This document shows, piece by piece, positions 54,601 through 62,902 of a stretch of 64,000 nt of DNA (position 1 is the stretch's first letter; each line of letters opens with the position of its first letter). The position numbers were made by a program, and so were the translations under genes. The notes beneath the pieces are model-generated. The model had not been told where the DNA came from. It worked only from the letters and a program-made list of their open reading frames with translations, and did not search any database. This DNA is from Bacteroidales bacterium (GTDB taxonomy: Bacteria > Bacteroidota > Bacteroidia > Bacteroidales > JAFGXI01): assembly GCA_016936665.1 (NCBI GenBank), contig JAFGXI010000005.1, forward strand, positions 1 through 64,000, in the 5' to 3' direction.

Positions 54601-56549
54601 CTTCAGACACCAGCAGTTCCGACACGATAGTTCATGTGTTCCATAATACAACAAATAATCCGGTCACATATTATGTTGTATTAGAAGGTGTTAATAATTT
54701 TGGTTGTGTTTCTCAAATGGAAAAAACCTTATTGGTATATCCGGAAATGCACGTCGATTTTACTGCTGATACTGTCGGATGTCACCCTCTTACAAGCCAA
54801 ATGCTTAATTTATCAAATGGAGCAAATAGTTATCAATGGCAATTCGGCGATGGTGCATCATCATCGGTAACAAATCCAATTCATGTTTTTAGTAATAATA
54901 GTTGGCAAGAAGATACCATCTTTAGAGTAATTTTAACAGGCCAATCTACTTATGGTTGTTCAGATGCTGATACGCTCGATGTTCGTGTTTTGCCAAAGCC
55001 TGTTGCGCAAATTCAGGCGGATGTAGAAAGCGGATGCACACCTTTGGTATCTAATATTTTTAATCAGTCTTTAGGTGCTGATATCAATTTCTGGGAATTT
55101 GGGGACGGTGACACTTTAACAAATAATGCCAACTCTATTCAGCACATTTACGAAAATCCACAACCAAATACTGTAAATTATCAGTTAAAGCTAAATATAA
55201 GCAATCATTTTGGATGTAGCGATATGGTACAATCTACGATTGAGGTATTTCCAAAAGTAACAGCTCGATTTATTTGCGATTCGGCAGGTTGCAGTCCTTT
55301 AGCTCTTAACTTTGTTAATCAATCTTCGGGAGCAGAAGTTTATTTTTGGGAGTTCGATTCGAATGGGAGTTCTACGGAAGAACATCCGTCTGTAATATTT
55401 GAGAACTTTTCTGATATAAACGACACCAGTACTATTTGGTTAATAGCGTCGTCTAATTATGGATGTTCCGATACAGCAACTAGAAATATTGTAGTGTATG
55501 CTACGCCTCAAGCTGTCTTCGAAGCATTGCCTAATCAACAAAATTTTCCGAATACTACTTTTATAATTTCAAACCAGTCGACTTATGGCAATTGGAACTG
55601 GGCATGGCAATTTGGCGATGGACAAACCAGCGATGTATTTCAACCAAATAGTCATACTTATAGCACATGGGGAACTTATAATATTAGCTTAAGTGTTTAT
55701 AACGATTATTGCGAAGATAGCACGATGCATTCGGTGAAGATTCTGGCACCAAACCCAACAGCAGATTTCGATTTTTCACCTAAAAATGGTTGTGTACCGC
55801 TAAAAGTAAGTTTCGAAAATTTAAGCTTAAATGCCGAAAATTATCATTGGGATTTTGGCGATGGTTTTGAATCGGATGCTTTCGAACCAACACATTATTA
55901 TTACGATGCGGGTACTTATTACGTTCAATTTAACGTAGCCGGAGAAAATGGCTCAGACGAAATTACACTTGGTCCGATAGAGGTTTACCCTAGTCCCGAA
56001 GCACATTTAGAAGTAGCGCCTATGACGGTTTATATACCCGATCAACCAATCAAATGTTTTAATTTATCAATCGACGAAGATAGTGTATTATGGCTTTTTG
56101 GTGACGGGACACAAAGCAATTTAGATAACCCTATTCACTATTATAATGAAGAAGGATTGTATACAATTACTTTAATTGCAATGACTGAGAAAATGTGCAT
56201 GGACACCATTAGTACCGATCAACAAGTTGAAGCCAAATCGCAAGGAAAAATCGATTTACCCAATGCCTTCAAGCCAAGCGGAACAGGACCGAGCGATGGG
56301 CGCTATCCAACACCTGACACAGATAATCAGGTTTTTCATCCTGTTTTTAGAGGCGTGTCAGAATATGAACTTAATATTTTTAATCGATGGGGTGAGCTCA
56401 TTTTTATAAGTAACGACATTAACATAGGATGGGATGGATATTACAGAGGTGAAATATGCAAACAAGATGTTTATGTTTGGAAAGTTGAAGGTAAATACAT
56501 TAATGGAAAAACTTTCAGCCTTGCAGGCGATGTAACACTTTTAAGATAA
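51627..56549 (+). CDS. Giant PKD-repeat surface protein with T9SS type B (CHU_C) sorting domain
   Basis: 1640 residues from GTG 51627, which starts the signal peptide (LQLIFSLLFMLWQVALEAQ); the promoter excludes the upstream TTG. The N-terminal 300 residues are a unique beta-rich part. Ig-like SprB/PKD repeats follow, and from about residue 700 at least nine PKD units with the motif C-x-P...V-x-F-x-N-x-S-x-G...Y-x-W-x-F-G-D/N-G. The last 100 residues are the gliding-motility C-terminal domain (LPNAFKPSG, ELNIFNRWGELIF, GWDGYYRGE, DVYVWKVEGKY). Expected to be exported by T9SS and to work as an adhesin or gliding-related surface fibre. Confidence 0.9.
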   Translation: MNKKLQLIFSLLFMLWQVALEAQDCNITSKANDILPDKLCAPVSLTWEVTYRGVNDAGTPVQIQVNWDDGNPVEIQTATNTNPSLGEWKVIFSHVYPIGGNQCNYRPEAMLIVNGVVCTSSIQVQNVTVWDTDNYNGGVLQIDPQVFPICVGNEDGTVFNDVSIWNCTPAGGENDNINGRTRWTQWVYGTNYTINNVTVGGTVQTYPYWDAVVEATEYVDAPQPPNNVSEFCNSPATAQVGQFFEVTLRNWNFCNPYDDPSLPGPPADLINGDFPPIETTAMILIVDTPQTQITPVGPFCANDPQIWLNGTPAGGVWSGDGVNASGRFRPWEAGSCIHTICYTTTDPIYGCDGTACIQIEVFAIPDINILPGPNAEVCPGDVLFIDGNPTLGDGAIISHLWTGDTSPLNFTNIQAPSFTTNTQGLYSLTYAVSDANGCTATDVIAVSVNPVTANIIPDPAEVCVGEDLIINGNPTGGTGNYISHVWTGDVTYLDVSNTQSVTFNASTIGTYHLNYHVTDDNGCSGSDDIDINVFEIPTADAGLNDSVCGLNLSLSAQPSIGIGTWSQLSGAGSIIFNDLHDPNSSVIADQYGVYQLIWTETYGPSCSDKDTVSIRFTEQPIANAGPDGGVCGYHYQLDAQPTVGVGWWTVLSGAGNLNLSDAANPNATATSDVYGDYLLIWHEDNGYGCSDEDTVVVSFNLVPSPSFNPVNPDGCTPFTVQFNNTSTGGTEYYWNFGNGNTTTNENPSQTFYNSSNGDLTYNVTLIVNNPGCGDTIIQTVTVHPLPNAQFTDNSVPQCSPSTVTFTNQSIGSALHLWNYDDGSPIDTGNVVVHTFINDTVFIVNYAVELIAVTTFGCTDTATRFVTVYPNPDYDVIANPDSSCHPATVQFTTAPSGQSYHWDFGNGIQSIGTYQAESMYDNFTDTSVTFEIHLVVTSYFGCIDSAQTQIVVHPTPNVDFNLPVLSACAPFEASLVNLSSGVSQYTWNFGDGTSDTSSSDTIVHVFHNTTNNPVTYYVVLEGVNNFGCVSQMEKTLLVYPEMHVDFTADTVGCHPLTSQMLNLSNGANSYQWQFGDGASSSVTNPIHVFSNNSWQEDTIFRVILTGQSTYGCSDADTLDVRVLPKPVAQIQADVESGCTPLVSNIFNQSLGADINFWEFGDGDTLTNNANSIQHIYENPQPNTVNYQLKLNISNHFGCSDMVQSTIEVFPKVTARFICDSAGCSPLALNFVNQSSGAEVYFWEFDSNGSSTEEHPSVIFENFSDINDTSTIWLIASSNYGCSDTATRNIVVYATPQAVFEALPNQQNFPNTTFIISNQSTYGNWNWAWQFGDGQTSDVFQPNSHTYSTWGTYNISLSVYNDYCEDSTMHSVKILAPNPTADFDFSPKNGCVPLKVSFENLSLNAENYHWDFGDGFESDAFEPTHYYYDAGTYYVQFNVAGENGSDEITLGPIEVYPSPEAHLEVAPMTVYIPDQPIKCFNLSIDEDSVLWLFGDGTQSNLDNPIHYYNEEGLYTITLIAMTEKMCMDTISTDQQVEAKSQGKIDLPNAFKPSGTGPSDGRYPTPDTDNQVFHPVFRGVSEYELNIFNRWGELIFISNDINIGWDGYYRGEICKQDVYVWKVEGKYINGKTFSLAGDVTLLR

Positions 56550-56554
56550 TAAAG

Positions 56555-58120
56555 ATGAGAGCTTTAACATATATATTTCTTATCATTTCTTCACTTAGTT
56601 ATGCTCAAATAGGAGGATCGCATTACGATAAACAGATGGATTACGCGAAGTCATTAATCGATATAGGCGACTATAAAAATGCTTACAACAATCTCATAGA
56701 ATTATATCAGATCGACTCTACCGATACAGAACTTAATTTTTGGCTTGGTTATACTTCGTTTTATGCTAATCGCGATAAAAATATAGCCTTACCTTATCTT
56801 GAAAAAGGCAAACAGTTTAATGGAAACGCCAACTACTTACTGGGTATAATCTATCATCAAAAGGAAGATTTTGAAAATACGCAGAGATCATTTAATGCTT
56901 ACAAAAATTTAGTGTTCGAAGAAAAAATGTTTACTGGACAACAGGTCGAGAATGAAATACAAAAAATAAAAGTAGCTAAAGAACTGATAAAAAATAAAAC
57001 GGATTATAAAGTCGAAAATATTGGTGCTTTAGTGAACTCGGCATACCCCGATTATGCCCCAATTATTTATGCCAACGGCTTCAAATTAATGTTTACCTCT
57101 CGAAGATCGGGAACAGAGGCAGATAAAAAAGATCCTAATAACGAGTATTTTGAAGATATTTATTTGAGTGAGAAAGTAAATAACGAATGGCAAAAACCGG
57201 TTAATATTGGCTCTCCAATTAATTCAGCAACCCACGATGCCGCTGTAACCTTGTCTCAAAACGATAGTGTACTGTACTTTTACCGTACCAGTCCTAATTT
57301 AGTTGGTGGCGATATTTTTACCAGTCGTTGGATTAATGATAAATGGTCAGATCCTCAACTTTTCAATTTGAATATCAACAGTAAAACAAGTTCAGAGTCG
57401 AGCCTATGCATGAATCCGGATGGTGATATTATCTATTTTTCGAGTAATAGAGAAGGCGGCTATGGTGGTAAAGATTTGTACTGTTTGCGAAAATTACCCA
57501 ATGGCGCATGGAGTCTTCCTGTCAACTTGGGAGGGATGGTCAACTCGCCGGAAGATGAAGATGGACCTTATGTTTCGTTAGATGGGCAGACTTTATTTTT
57601 TAGCTCGAAAGGTCATCAGAATATGGGTGGTTACGATCTGTATTCTACACAATTAGACGAGTATGGGAATTGGACAGAACCTAAAAATTTAGGTTATCCT
57701 ATCAATTCCGTTGCCGACGATATTTTTATATCGACTTTAGATCAAGTTCATTTCTTTTTTTCATCGAACCGATCTGGTGGTTTTGGCTTTGCCGATATTT
57801 ATCAAACCATTATTCCAAAAGAAAAGAACGACTTCCTTATCGTAAAAGGCCGAGTGATTGACCATAGTACACAAGGCTCTATACCGGCAAGCATTACAGT
57901 GCTAAACAAACGAAACAACAAATTGGAAGGGCTTTATAAAACAGATCCAGCATCCGGTAAATTTATTATGATATTAAAGCCCGGAGAACAATATAAAATG
58001 TTTGTAGAAGCGCAAGGGTATTACGACGAAAATAGTATTATCGATTTAACTAAAAGCATTAGTTTAGAAGATGTATTAAAAACCATTCGTTTAACTCCAA
58101 AAACAGAGCTAGAAGAGTAA
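56555..58120 (+). CDS. TPR-PD40 envelope protein (PorE-like without OmpA)
   Basis: 521 residues. Signal peptide ends SLSYAQI. TPR units (20-130), then PD40/WD40-like strands (150-425: YAPIIYANGFKLMFTSRRSG, SESSLCMNPDGDIIYFSSNR, DGPYVSLDGQTLFFSSKGHQ) and a CarboxypepD_reg-like end (VKGRVIDHSTQGSIPASITV). It is the same layout as the first 500 residues of the protein at 33876 but lacks OmpA and SPOR. It lies five bases after the adhesin gene and ahead of the PorP/SprF gene, so it probably assists export of the adhesin. Confidence 0.87.
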   Translation: MRALTYIFLIISSLSYAQIGGSHYDKQMDYAKSLIDIGDYKNAYNNLIELYQIDSTDTELNFWLGYTSFYANRDKNIALPYLEKGKQFNGNANYLLGIIYHQKEDFENTQRSFNAYKNLVFEEKMFTGQQVENEIQKIKVAKELIKNKTDYKVENIGALVNSAYPDYAPIIYANGFKLMFTSRRSGTEADKKDPNNEYFEDIYLSEKVNNEWQKPVNIGSPINSATHDAAVTLSQNDSVLYFYRTSPNLVGGDIFTSRWINDKWSDPQLFNLNINSKTSSESSLCMNPDGDIIYFSSNREGGYGGKDLYCLRKLPNGAWSLPVNLGGMVNSPEDEDGPYVSLDGQTLFFSSKGHQNMGGYDLYSTQLDEYGNWTEPKNLGYPINSVADDIFISTLDQVHFFFSSNRSGGFGFADIYQTIIPKEKNDFLIVKGRVIDHSTQGSIPASITVLNKRNNKLEGLYKTDPASGKFIMILKPGEQYKMFVEAQGYYDENSIIDLTKSISLEDVLKTIRLTPKTELEE

Positions 58121-58172
58121 GTAAATTAGAATTAAATTGGTAAAAATTTCAAAAAAAGACTTTATAATAAGA

Positions 58173-59177
58173 ATGAAGATTAAAAGCATACATATAATTC
58201 TATTACTCATTAGTTTTAATGCAGTTGTATATGCGCAGGATGCTCAGTTTTCTCAATTTTATGCTAATCCTCTATATTTAAGCCCATCTTTTGCCGGTTC
58301 GACTGATGGAAGCAGAGCCGTCATTAATTTTCGCGATCAATGGCCGGCTATACCAGGTTCTTTTATTACATTTTCGGCTTCTATCGATCACTTCTTTCCA
58401 CGGTACAATAGTGGGTTAGGCTTTCAGGTGCTTCGCGATCAGGCAGGTAGTGGCCATTTAGCTCTTACCACCTTGGCGTTGCAATATTCGTATTTAATTA
58501 AACTCAATCGACGCTGGAATATCAGACCTGGACTAATGTTGAATTACAATGTTAGAAGTATCGATTTTTACGAACTTCAGTTTAACGACCAAATGGATAT
58601 TGATGGAAATAGCCCATCTAGTATTGAAACACCAACCATGGAAAAAGTGCAATACCCCGATGCCGGATTTTCTTTATTAGCTTATAATCGTTTGTATTGG
58701 GGAGGCTTTATGATCGATCATATATTTAATCCTAATCAGTCTTTAATAGAAGGCATGAGTGGCGTTCCCATTAAATTCAGACTATATGGCGGTCGAAAAT
58801 TTATAGTTGCTAATGCCAAACGTTATAACGAAGAAACCATAAAAGTTGCTTTTTCTTACAAAGCTCAGGGTAAGTTCGATCAGTTAGATATTGGTGCATA
58901 CTGGAACCGATCGCCTTTTATGTTTGGTTTATGGTATAGAGGAATTCCATTGTTTAAAAAATTTGGGCAAGGTTATGCCAACAACGATGCATTTATTGTA
59001 TTGGTTGGTGTTCAATATCAAGATATTACTTTTGGTTATAGTTACGATGTTACCATATCTCGATTGTTTGCAAACACTACAGGATCGCATGAGATTTCAA
59101 TTATTTATGAGTTTAATCAAGATCAAAAAGTTCGTTGTAAAACAAAAGCGGAAATTGTACCTTGTCCGAAATTTTAA
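58173..59177 (+). CDS. PorP/SprF-family type IX secretion outer-membrane protein
   Basis: 334 residues from ATG 58173, which begins the signal peptide ending VVYAQD; a TTG at 58137 gives a longer but signal-less start. Family marks are QFSQFYANPLYLSPSFAG straight after cleavage, VINFRDQWPAIPG, PRYNSGLGFQVLRDQAG and the final FGYSYDVTIS...HEISIIYEF. PorP/SprF proteins attach or export a particular partner with a type B sorting domain; the adhesin two genes upstream is the obvious client. Confidence 0.93.
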   Translation: MKIKSIHIILLLISFNAVVYAQDAQFSQFYANPLYLSPSFAGSTDGSRAVINFRDQWPAIPGSFITFSASIDHFFPRYNSGLGFQVLRDQAGSGHLALTTLALQYSYLIKLNRRWNIRPGLMLNYNVRSIDFYELQFNDQMDIDGNSPSSIETPTMEKVQYPDAGFSLLAYNRLYWGGFMIDHIFNPNQSLIEGMSGVPIKFRLYGGRKFIVANAKRYNEETIKVAFSYKAQGKFDQLDIGAYWNRSPFMFGLWYRGIPLFKKFGQGYANNDAFIVLVGVQYQDITFGYSYDVTISRLFANTTGSHEISIIYEFNQDQKVRCKTKAEIVPCPKF

Positions 59178-59261
59178 ATTTTAAAAATGAATTCTCTTTT
59201 TCAAACATAAATCACTTATTGTTAACTTATATTAAGTTTTTCACTATTAATTAGCAAATCG

Positions 59262-59269
59262 TATCTTTG
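59262..59269 (+). promoter_or_regulatory. Bacteroidota -7 promoter element for tgt-lptG
   Basis: TATCTTTG (TAnnTTTG) 20 bases before the ATG at 59290. Confidence 0.6.
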
Positions 59270-59289
59270 CGTTTTTATTGAAGGGATGT

Positions 59290-60420
59290 ATGTTTTTTAA
59301 AATTGAAAAGACGGATAGCGGTAGTAGAGCACGAACCGGAATTATTCAGACGGATCATGGTATAATTAAAACGCCTATTTTTATGCCTGTTGGCACAGTA
59401 GGTTCTGTAAAAGCAGTGCATCAGCGCGAAATACACGACGATGTAAATGCACAAATTATATTAGGAAATACTTATCATTTATATTTAAGGCCGGGTACAG
59501 AAACTTTACATAAAGCTGGAGGTTTGCACCGTTTTATGGGTTGGGATAGACCTATACTTACTGATAGTGGCGGCTTTCAAGTGTTTTCCTTGTCCGATAA
59601 CAGAAAATTAACAGAAGAGGGTGCTGTCTTTAAATCGCACATTGACGGGTCGCGCCATTTGTTTACACCTGAAAATGTAATAGATACTCAAAGAATTATA
59701 GGATCTGATATTATGATGGCATTGGATGAATGCACTCCTTTTCCTTGCGATTATAATTATGCTAAAAATTCGATGCATTTAACGCATCAGTGGTTAGAGA
59801 GAGGTGTTAATCATTATAAGGCAACAGAGCCTTTATATGGTCATAAGCAAGCTTATTTCCCCATTGTTCAAGGTAGTGTATATAAAGACCTACGAGAACA
59901 ATCGGCAGAATTTATTGCTAAACAAGATGCTGTAGGTAATGCTATCGGTGGTTTGTCTGTGGGCGAACCTGAAGAGGAAATGTATGCCATGCTAGATATT
60001 GTTAATCGCATTTTACCACTCGATAAACCACGTTATTTAATGGGTGTAGGTACACCAATAAATATTTTAGAAGGCATTGCATTGGGCACCGATATGTTCG
60101 ATTGTGTAATGCCAACTCGAAACGGACGTAATGGAATGTTGTTTACATCGGAGGGAACAATCAACATTAAAAACAGTAAATGGGCAGAAGATTTTTCGCC
60201 TTTAGATCTCAATGGAACATCTTATGTAGACCATGCATACACCAAAGCCTATGTTCGACATTTGTTTAAAGCCAACGAAATTTTAGGGATGCAAATAGCC
60301 AGTATTCATAATTTGGCATTTTATCTTTGGTTAGTTGGCCAGGCACGTTTACACATAGAAGCAGGCGATTTTGTTAGCTGGAAAAACAGTATGGTAAAAC
60401 GATTAGGACAACGCTTATAA
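59290..60420 (+). CDS. tgt: tRNA-guanine transglycosylase
   Basis: 376 residues from ATG 59290; a TTG 12 bases earlier would be almost leaderless after the promoter. It swaps guanine-34 for the queuine precursor preQ1 in GU(N) tRNAs. Marks: GSRARTGIIQTDHGIIKTPI, ILTDSGGFQVFSL with the nucleophile region, ALDECTPFPCDY, NAIGGLSVGEP and the C-terminal MFDCVMPTRNGRNG. The usual C-x-C-x-x-C zinc site seems replaced: the region after it (INIKNSKWAEDFSPLD) lacks the cysteines, as in several Bacteroidota. Confidence 0.95.
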   Translation: MFFKIEKTDSGSRARTGIIQTDHGIIKTPIFMPVGTVGSVKAVHQREIHDDVNAQIILGNTYHLYLRPGTETLHKAGGLHRFMGWDRPILTDSGGFQVFSLSDNRKLTEEGAVFKSHIDGSRHLFTPENVIDTQRIIGSDIMMALDECTPFPCDYNYAKNSMHLTHQWLERGVNHYKATEPLYGHKQAYFPIVQGSVYKDLREQSAEFIAKQDAVGNAIGGLSVGEPEEEMYAMLDIVNRILPLDKPRYLMGVGTPINILEGIALGTDMFDCVMPTRNGRNGMLFTSEGTINIKNSKWAEDFSPLDLNGTSYVDHAYTKAYVRHLFKANEILGMQIASIHNLAFYLWLVGQARLHIEAGDFVSWKNSMVKRLGQRL

Positions 60421-60422
60421 AG

Positions 60423-61502
60423 GTGCTTAAGAAACTCGACATATATATTATCAGAAAATTTTTAGGAACCTATGTGTTCTCAATTTTGCTTATTATTAGT
60501 ATTGCTGTTGTTTTCGATATTTCTGAAAAGATTGACGATTTTATAGAAAGAGATGCCCCATTAAATGCAATTATTTTCGAATATTACTTAAATTTTATTC
60601 CCTATTTTGCTAACCTATTTAGCTCGCTGTTCATCTTTATTTCGGTTATATTTTTTACTTCAAAATTGGCTTACAACACCGAAATTATTGCTATTCTGAG
60701 TAGTGGCATTAGTTTCAATCGGTTTATTCGACCTTATATGATTGCTGCTACGGTATTGGCCTTATTTTCGTTTTATCTCAACAATTACATCATTCCTCCT
60801 TCTAACAAGGTTCGTCTACAATTTGAGGACAAATATATTAGAAATCAAGTAGTTAATAACTCAAGGAATATCCATCGGCAAATATTACCCGGCGAGTATT
60901 TTTATTTGCAGTCGTATACCATCAGAACCCAAACCGGTTATAAATTTACTCTAGAAAAATTCGAAGATGGTAAACTAATTTCAAAACTCTCCTCCGAACA
61001 AATAAAGTGGGATTCAACTATTGGTAAATGGAAAACCGGACGTTACTTTATTCGTAATATTCAAGAAAATGGAGACCAAATCATCAAAGGTAATTCCTTA
61101 GACACAAGTCTTTCAATAACTCCGGAAGATTTTGCCAGAAGAGATAATGTTGTGGAGGCAATGACCATAAATGAATTAAGCAATTTTATAGATCAACAAC
61201 AATTACAAGGCGCAGAAAATGTAGTAGCACTTAATGTCTATTGGCACCAACGATTTGCCTATCCTTTTTCAGCTTTTATTCTTACTTTGATAGGTGTTGC
61301 TCTTTCTTCGAGAAAACGAAGAGGAGGCATAGGTATTCAAATAGGGGTTGGCATTGGCTTGAGTTTTTCTTATATTTTGCTGATGCAAGTTTCTACTAAT
61401 ATCACCATAGGAAATGCATATAATCCATTTTTAGGAGTTTGGGCTCCCAATTTATTGTATGGTTTGATTGCCTATTTTTTATATAGAATAGCTCCTAAAT
61501 AA
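60423..61502 (+). CDS. LptF/LptG-family lipopolysaccharide export permease
   Basis: 359 residues from GTG two bases after the tgt stop. The order is three N-terminal membrane helices (FLGTYVFSILLIISIAVVFD, FIPYFANLFSSLFIFISVIF, YMIAATVLALFSFYLNNYII), a periplasmic beta-jellyroll (YFYLQSYTIRTQTGYKFTLE), and three C-terminal helices. It is the YjgP/YjgQ family: permease of the LptB2FG ABC exporter that pulls LPS from the inner membrane. Which of the two subunits cannot be decided. Bacteroidota commonly place it after tgt. Confidence 0.9.
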   Translation: MLKKLDIYIIRKFLGTYVFSILLIISIAVVFDISEKIDDFIERDAPLNAIIFEYYLNFIPYFANLFSSLFIFISVIFFTSKLAYNTEIIAILSSGISFNRFIRPYMIAATVLALFSFYLNNYIIPPSNKVRLQFEDKYIRNQVVNNSRNIHRQILPGEYFYLQSYTIRTQTGYKFTLEKFEDGKLISKLSSEQIKWDSTIGKWKTGRYFIRNIQENGDQIIKGNSLDTSLSITPEDFARRDNVVEAMTINELSNFIDQQQLQGAENVVALNVYWHQRFAYPFSAFILTLIGVALSSRKRRGGIGIQIGVGIGLSFSYILLMQVSTNITIGNAYNPFLGVWAPNLLYGLIAYFLYRIAPK

Positions 61503-61515
61503 AATATTTAATTTG

Positions 61516-62763
61516 ATGTTACGTTTTCTAAACATGCGCATGATAAAATATTTTTCAATAATAATTTTTGCATTTGTTTTATTTCTCCAAACAAAAGCAC
61601 AATCCGATTTGCCATTAAAATACCGTTTATTTGCTGGTGGTCGTTATTCTTCGCTTTTAGCTCCTAACGATAGTGTAGATGTAAGTCCAAGTGTAACAGG
61701 TTTGGGGGGCTTATCGCTAGTTTATCCTATTAAAGATCGATTAGACTTAGATTTCGGAGCAGAAGCCTTTTTCAATAAAGGCGTTTACAATAACGACGTA
61801 AAGTACCGCAATGCTTATTTGGCGGCCACAATAAATCTGGATTGGAAGCCAATTTCATACTTTTCGTTTACAGCAGGAGGAAATCTAGCTTTTTTAGTAG
61901 AGTCTAGTTTGATGGGCTATTATGCTGTTTTTGGTAATGGGGCTGGTGTTTCAGGAGCATTAAAGTATCCTATGGAGGGTTATCAATCGTATTACGGTTC
62001 GTTACAGTTTGGCTTTAAGCTCGACTTGCATAAAGATGTCTGTTTAGGTGTAGAATACACCCTACTGCTAAACGACAAAAGTGTACCTTTATACCCCAAC
62101 TTTAATGTGAAATTAACATATACATACGATCCGGCAACGATACAAAATCGTAAAAAATCGAAAAGCCAACAAGCGTTAAAAGCCGACAGCGCTGCTAAAG
62201 ATTTGTCAAAATCTGCCTTGTTTATTATGCTCAAGAGTTATAAAAAGCAGATTGATAATGCAATAGAATATGAAAAAATGGACTTAGCTAATAAGATTAT
62301 CATATCGCGAGATGAAGAGAATACAGACATTATGTTAGGGTTCGACTTGGAATTCAATTATTGCCCGGTTTATTATTTTTATATTGATGATTTAAATAAA
62401 ATATTAAATCGCGATTTTGAAGGTGTGTTATTAAATCACGACTTAAAAGTAGATACAACAATTCATTTTACAGATTCTAGCTTTTTTATCGGAACTTTCG
62501 GATTTGCGATACAAGACACTGCAATTTCTTATTCGCACTCCTCACTTTATAAGAATGGCTTCAATAATGCTGAAGGCTATATTACCACAGCAAATAAAGA
62601 AACCAATTATTCAAATTATGGTTTTATTGTGTACGACGATCAATTAAAAATACTTCCAAAGCCTTTTCCAAGATTTATAAGTAGTTATTATGCATTTGCC
62701 AAAAGAACGCCCGATAATGTGGCTAAATTACTCAATAAAAAGTTGCATAAACTACATCATTAG
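61516..62763 (+). CDS. Unknown secreted or outer-membrane protein
   Basis: 415 residues from ATG 61516 (other in-frame Met codons follow at short distance, one just before the signal peptide IKYFSIIIFAFVLFLQTKAQ). The first 190 mature residues are beta-barrel-like (YRLFAGGRYSSLLAPNDSVD, LDLDFGAEAFFNKGVYNNDV, FSFTAGGNLAFLVESSLMGY). A Lys/Ser/Ala helical stretch (RKKSKSQQALKADSAAKDLS) separates this from a C-terminal mixed domain. No family recognised. It is 13 bases after the LptF/G gene, so probably the same transcript and an envelope role. Confidence 0.65.
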   Translation: MLRFLNMRMIKYFSIIIFAFVLFLQTKAQSDLPLKYRLFAGGRYSSLLAPNDSVDVSPSVTGLGGLSLVYPIKDRLDLDFGAEAFFNKGVYNNDVKYRNAYLAATINLDWKPISYFSFTAGGNLAFLVESSLMGYYAVFGNGAGVSGALKYPMEGYQSYYGSLQFGFKLDLHKDVCLGVEYTLLLNDKSVPLYPNFNVKLTYTYDPATIQNRKKSKSQQALKADSAAKDLSKSALFIMLKSYKKQIDNAIEYEKMDLANKIIISRDEENTDIMLGFDLEFNYCPVYYFYIDDLNKILNRDFEGVLLNHDLKVDTTIHFTDSSFFIGTFGFAIQDTAISYSHSSLYKNGFNNAEGYITTANKETNYSNYGFIVYDDQLKILPKPFPRFISSYYAFAKRTPDNVAKLLNKKLHKLHH

Positions 62764-62902
62764 TTTTATAGAAAAATAGTTATTTACTCGAACCTTAACA
62801 AGTCGGTAAATCTGGTTTAGTTTTGAGATTAAGGATAAGCTCAAGAATGAGATAAAGCAAGGAGCCTACCTATTAAAATGTCGATAATATATTGATTTTT
62901 CC

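Noticed and set aside
58891..59184. Second plus-strand frame inside the PorP/SprF gene
   Set aside because: It is a shadow of the conserved PorP/SprF frame with no motif of its own.
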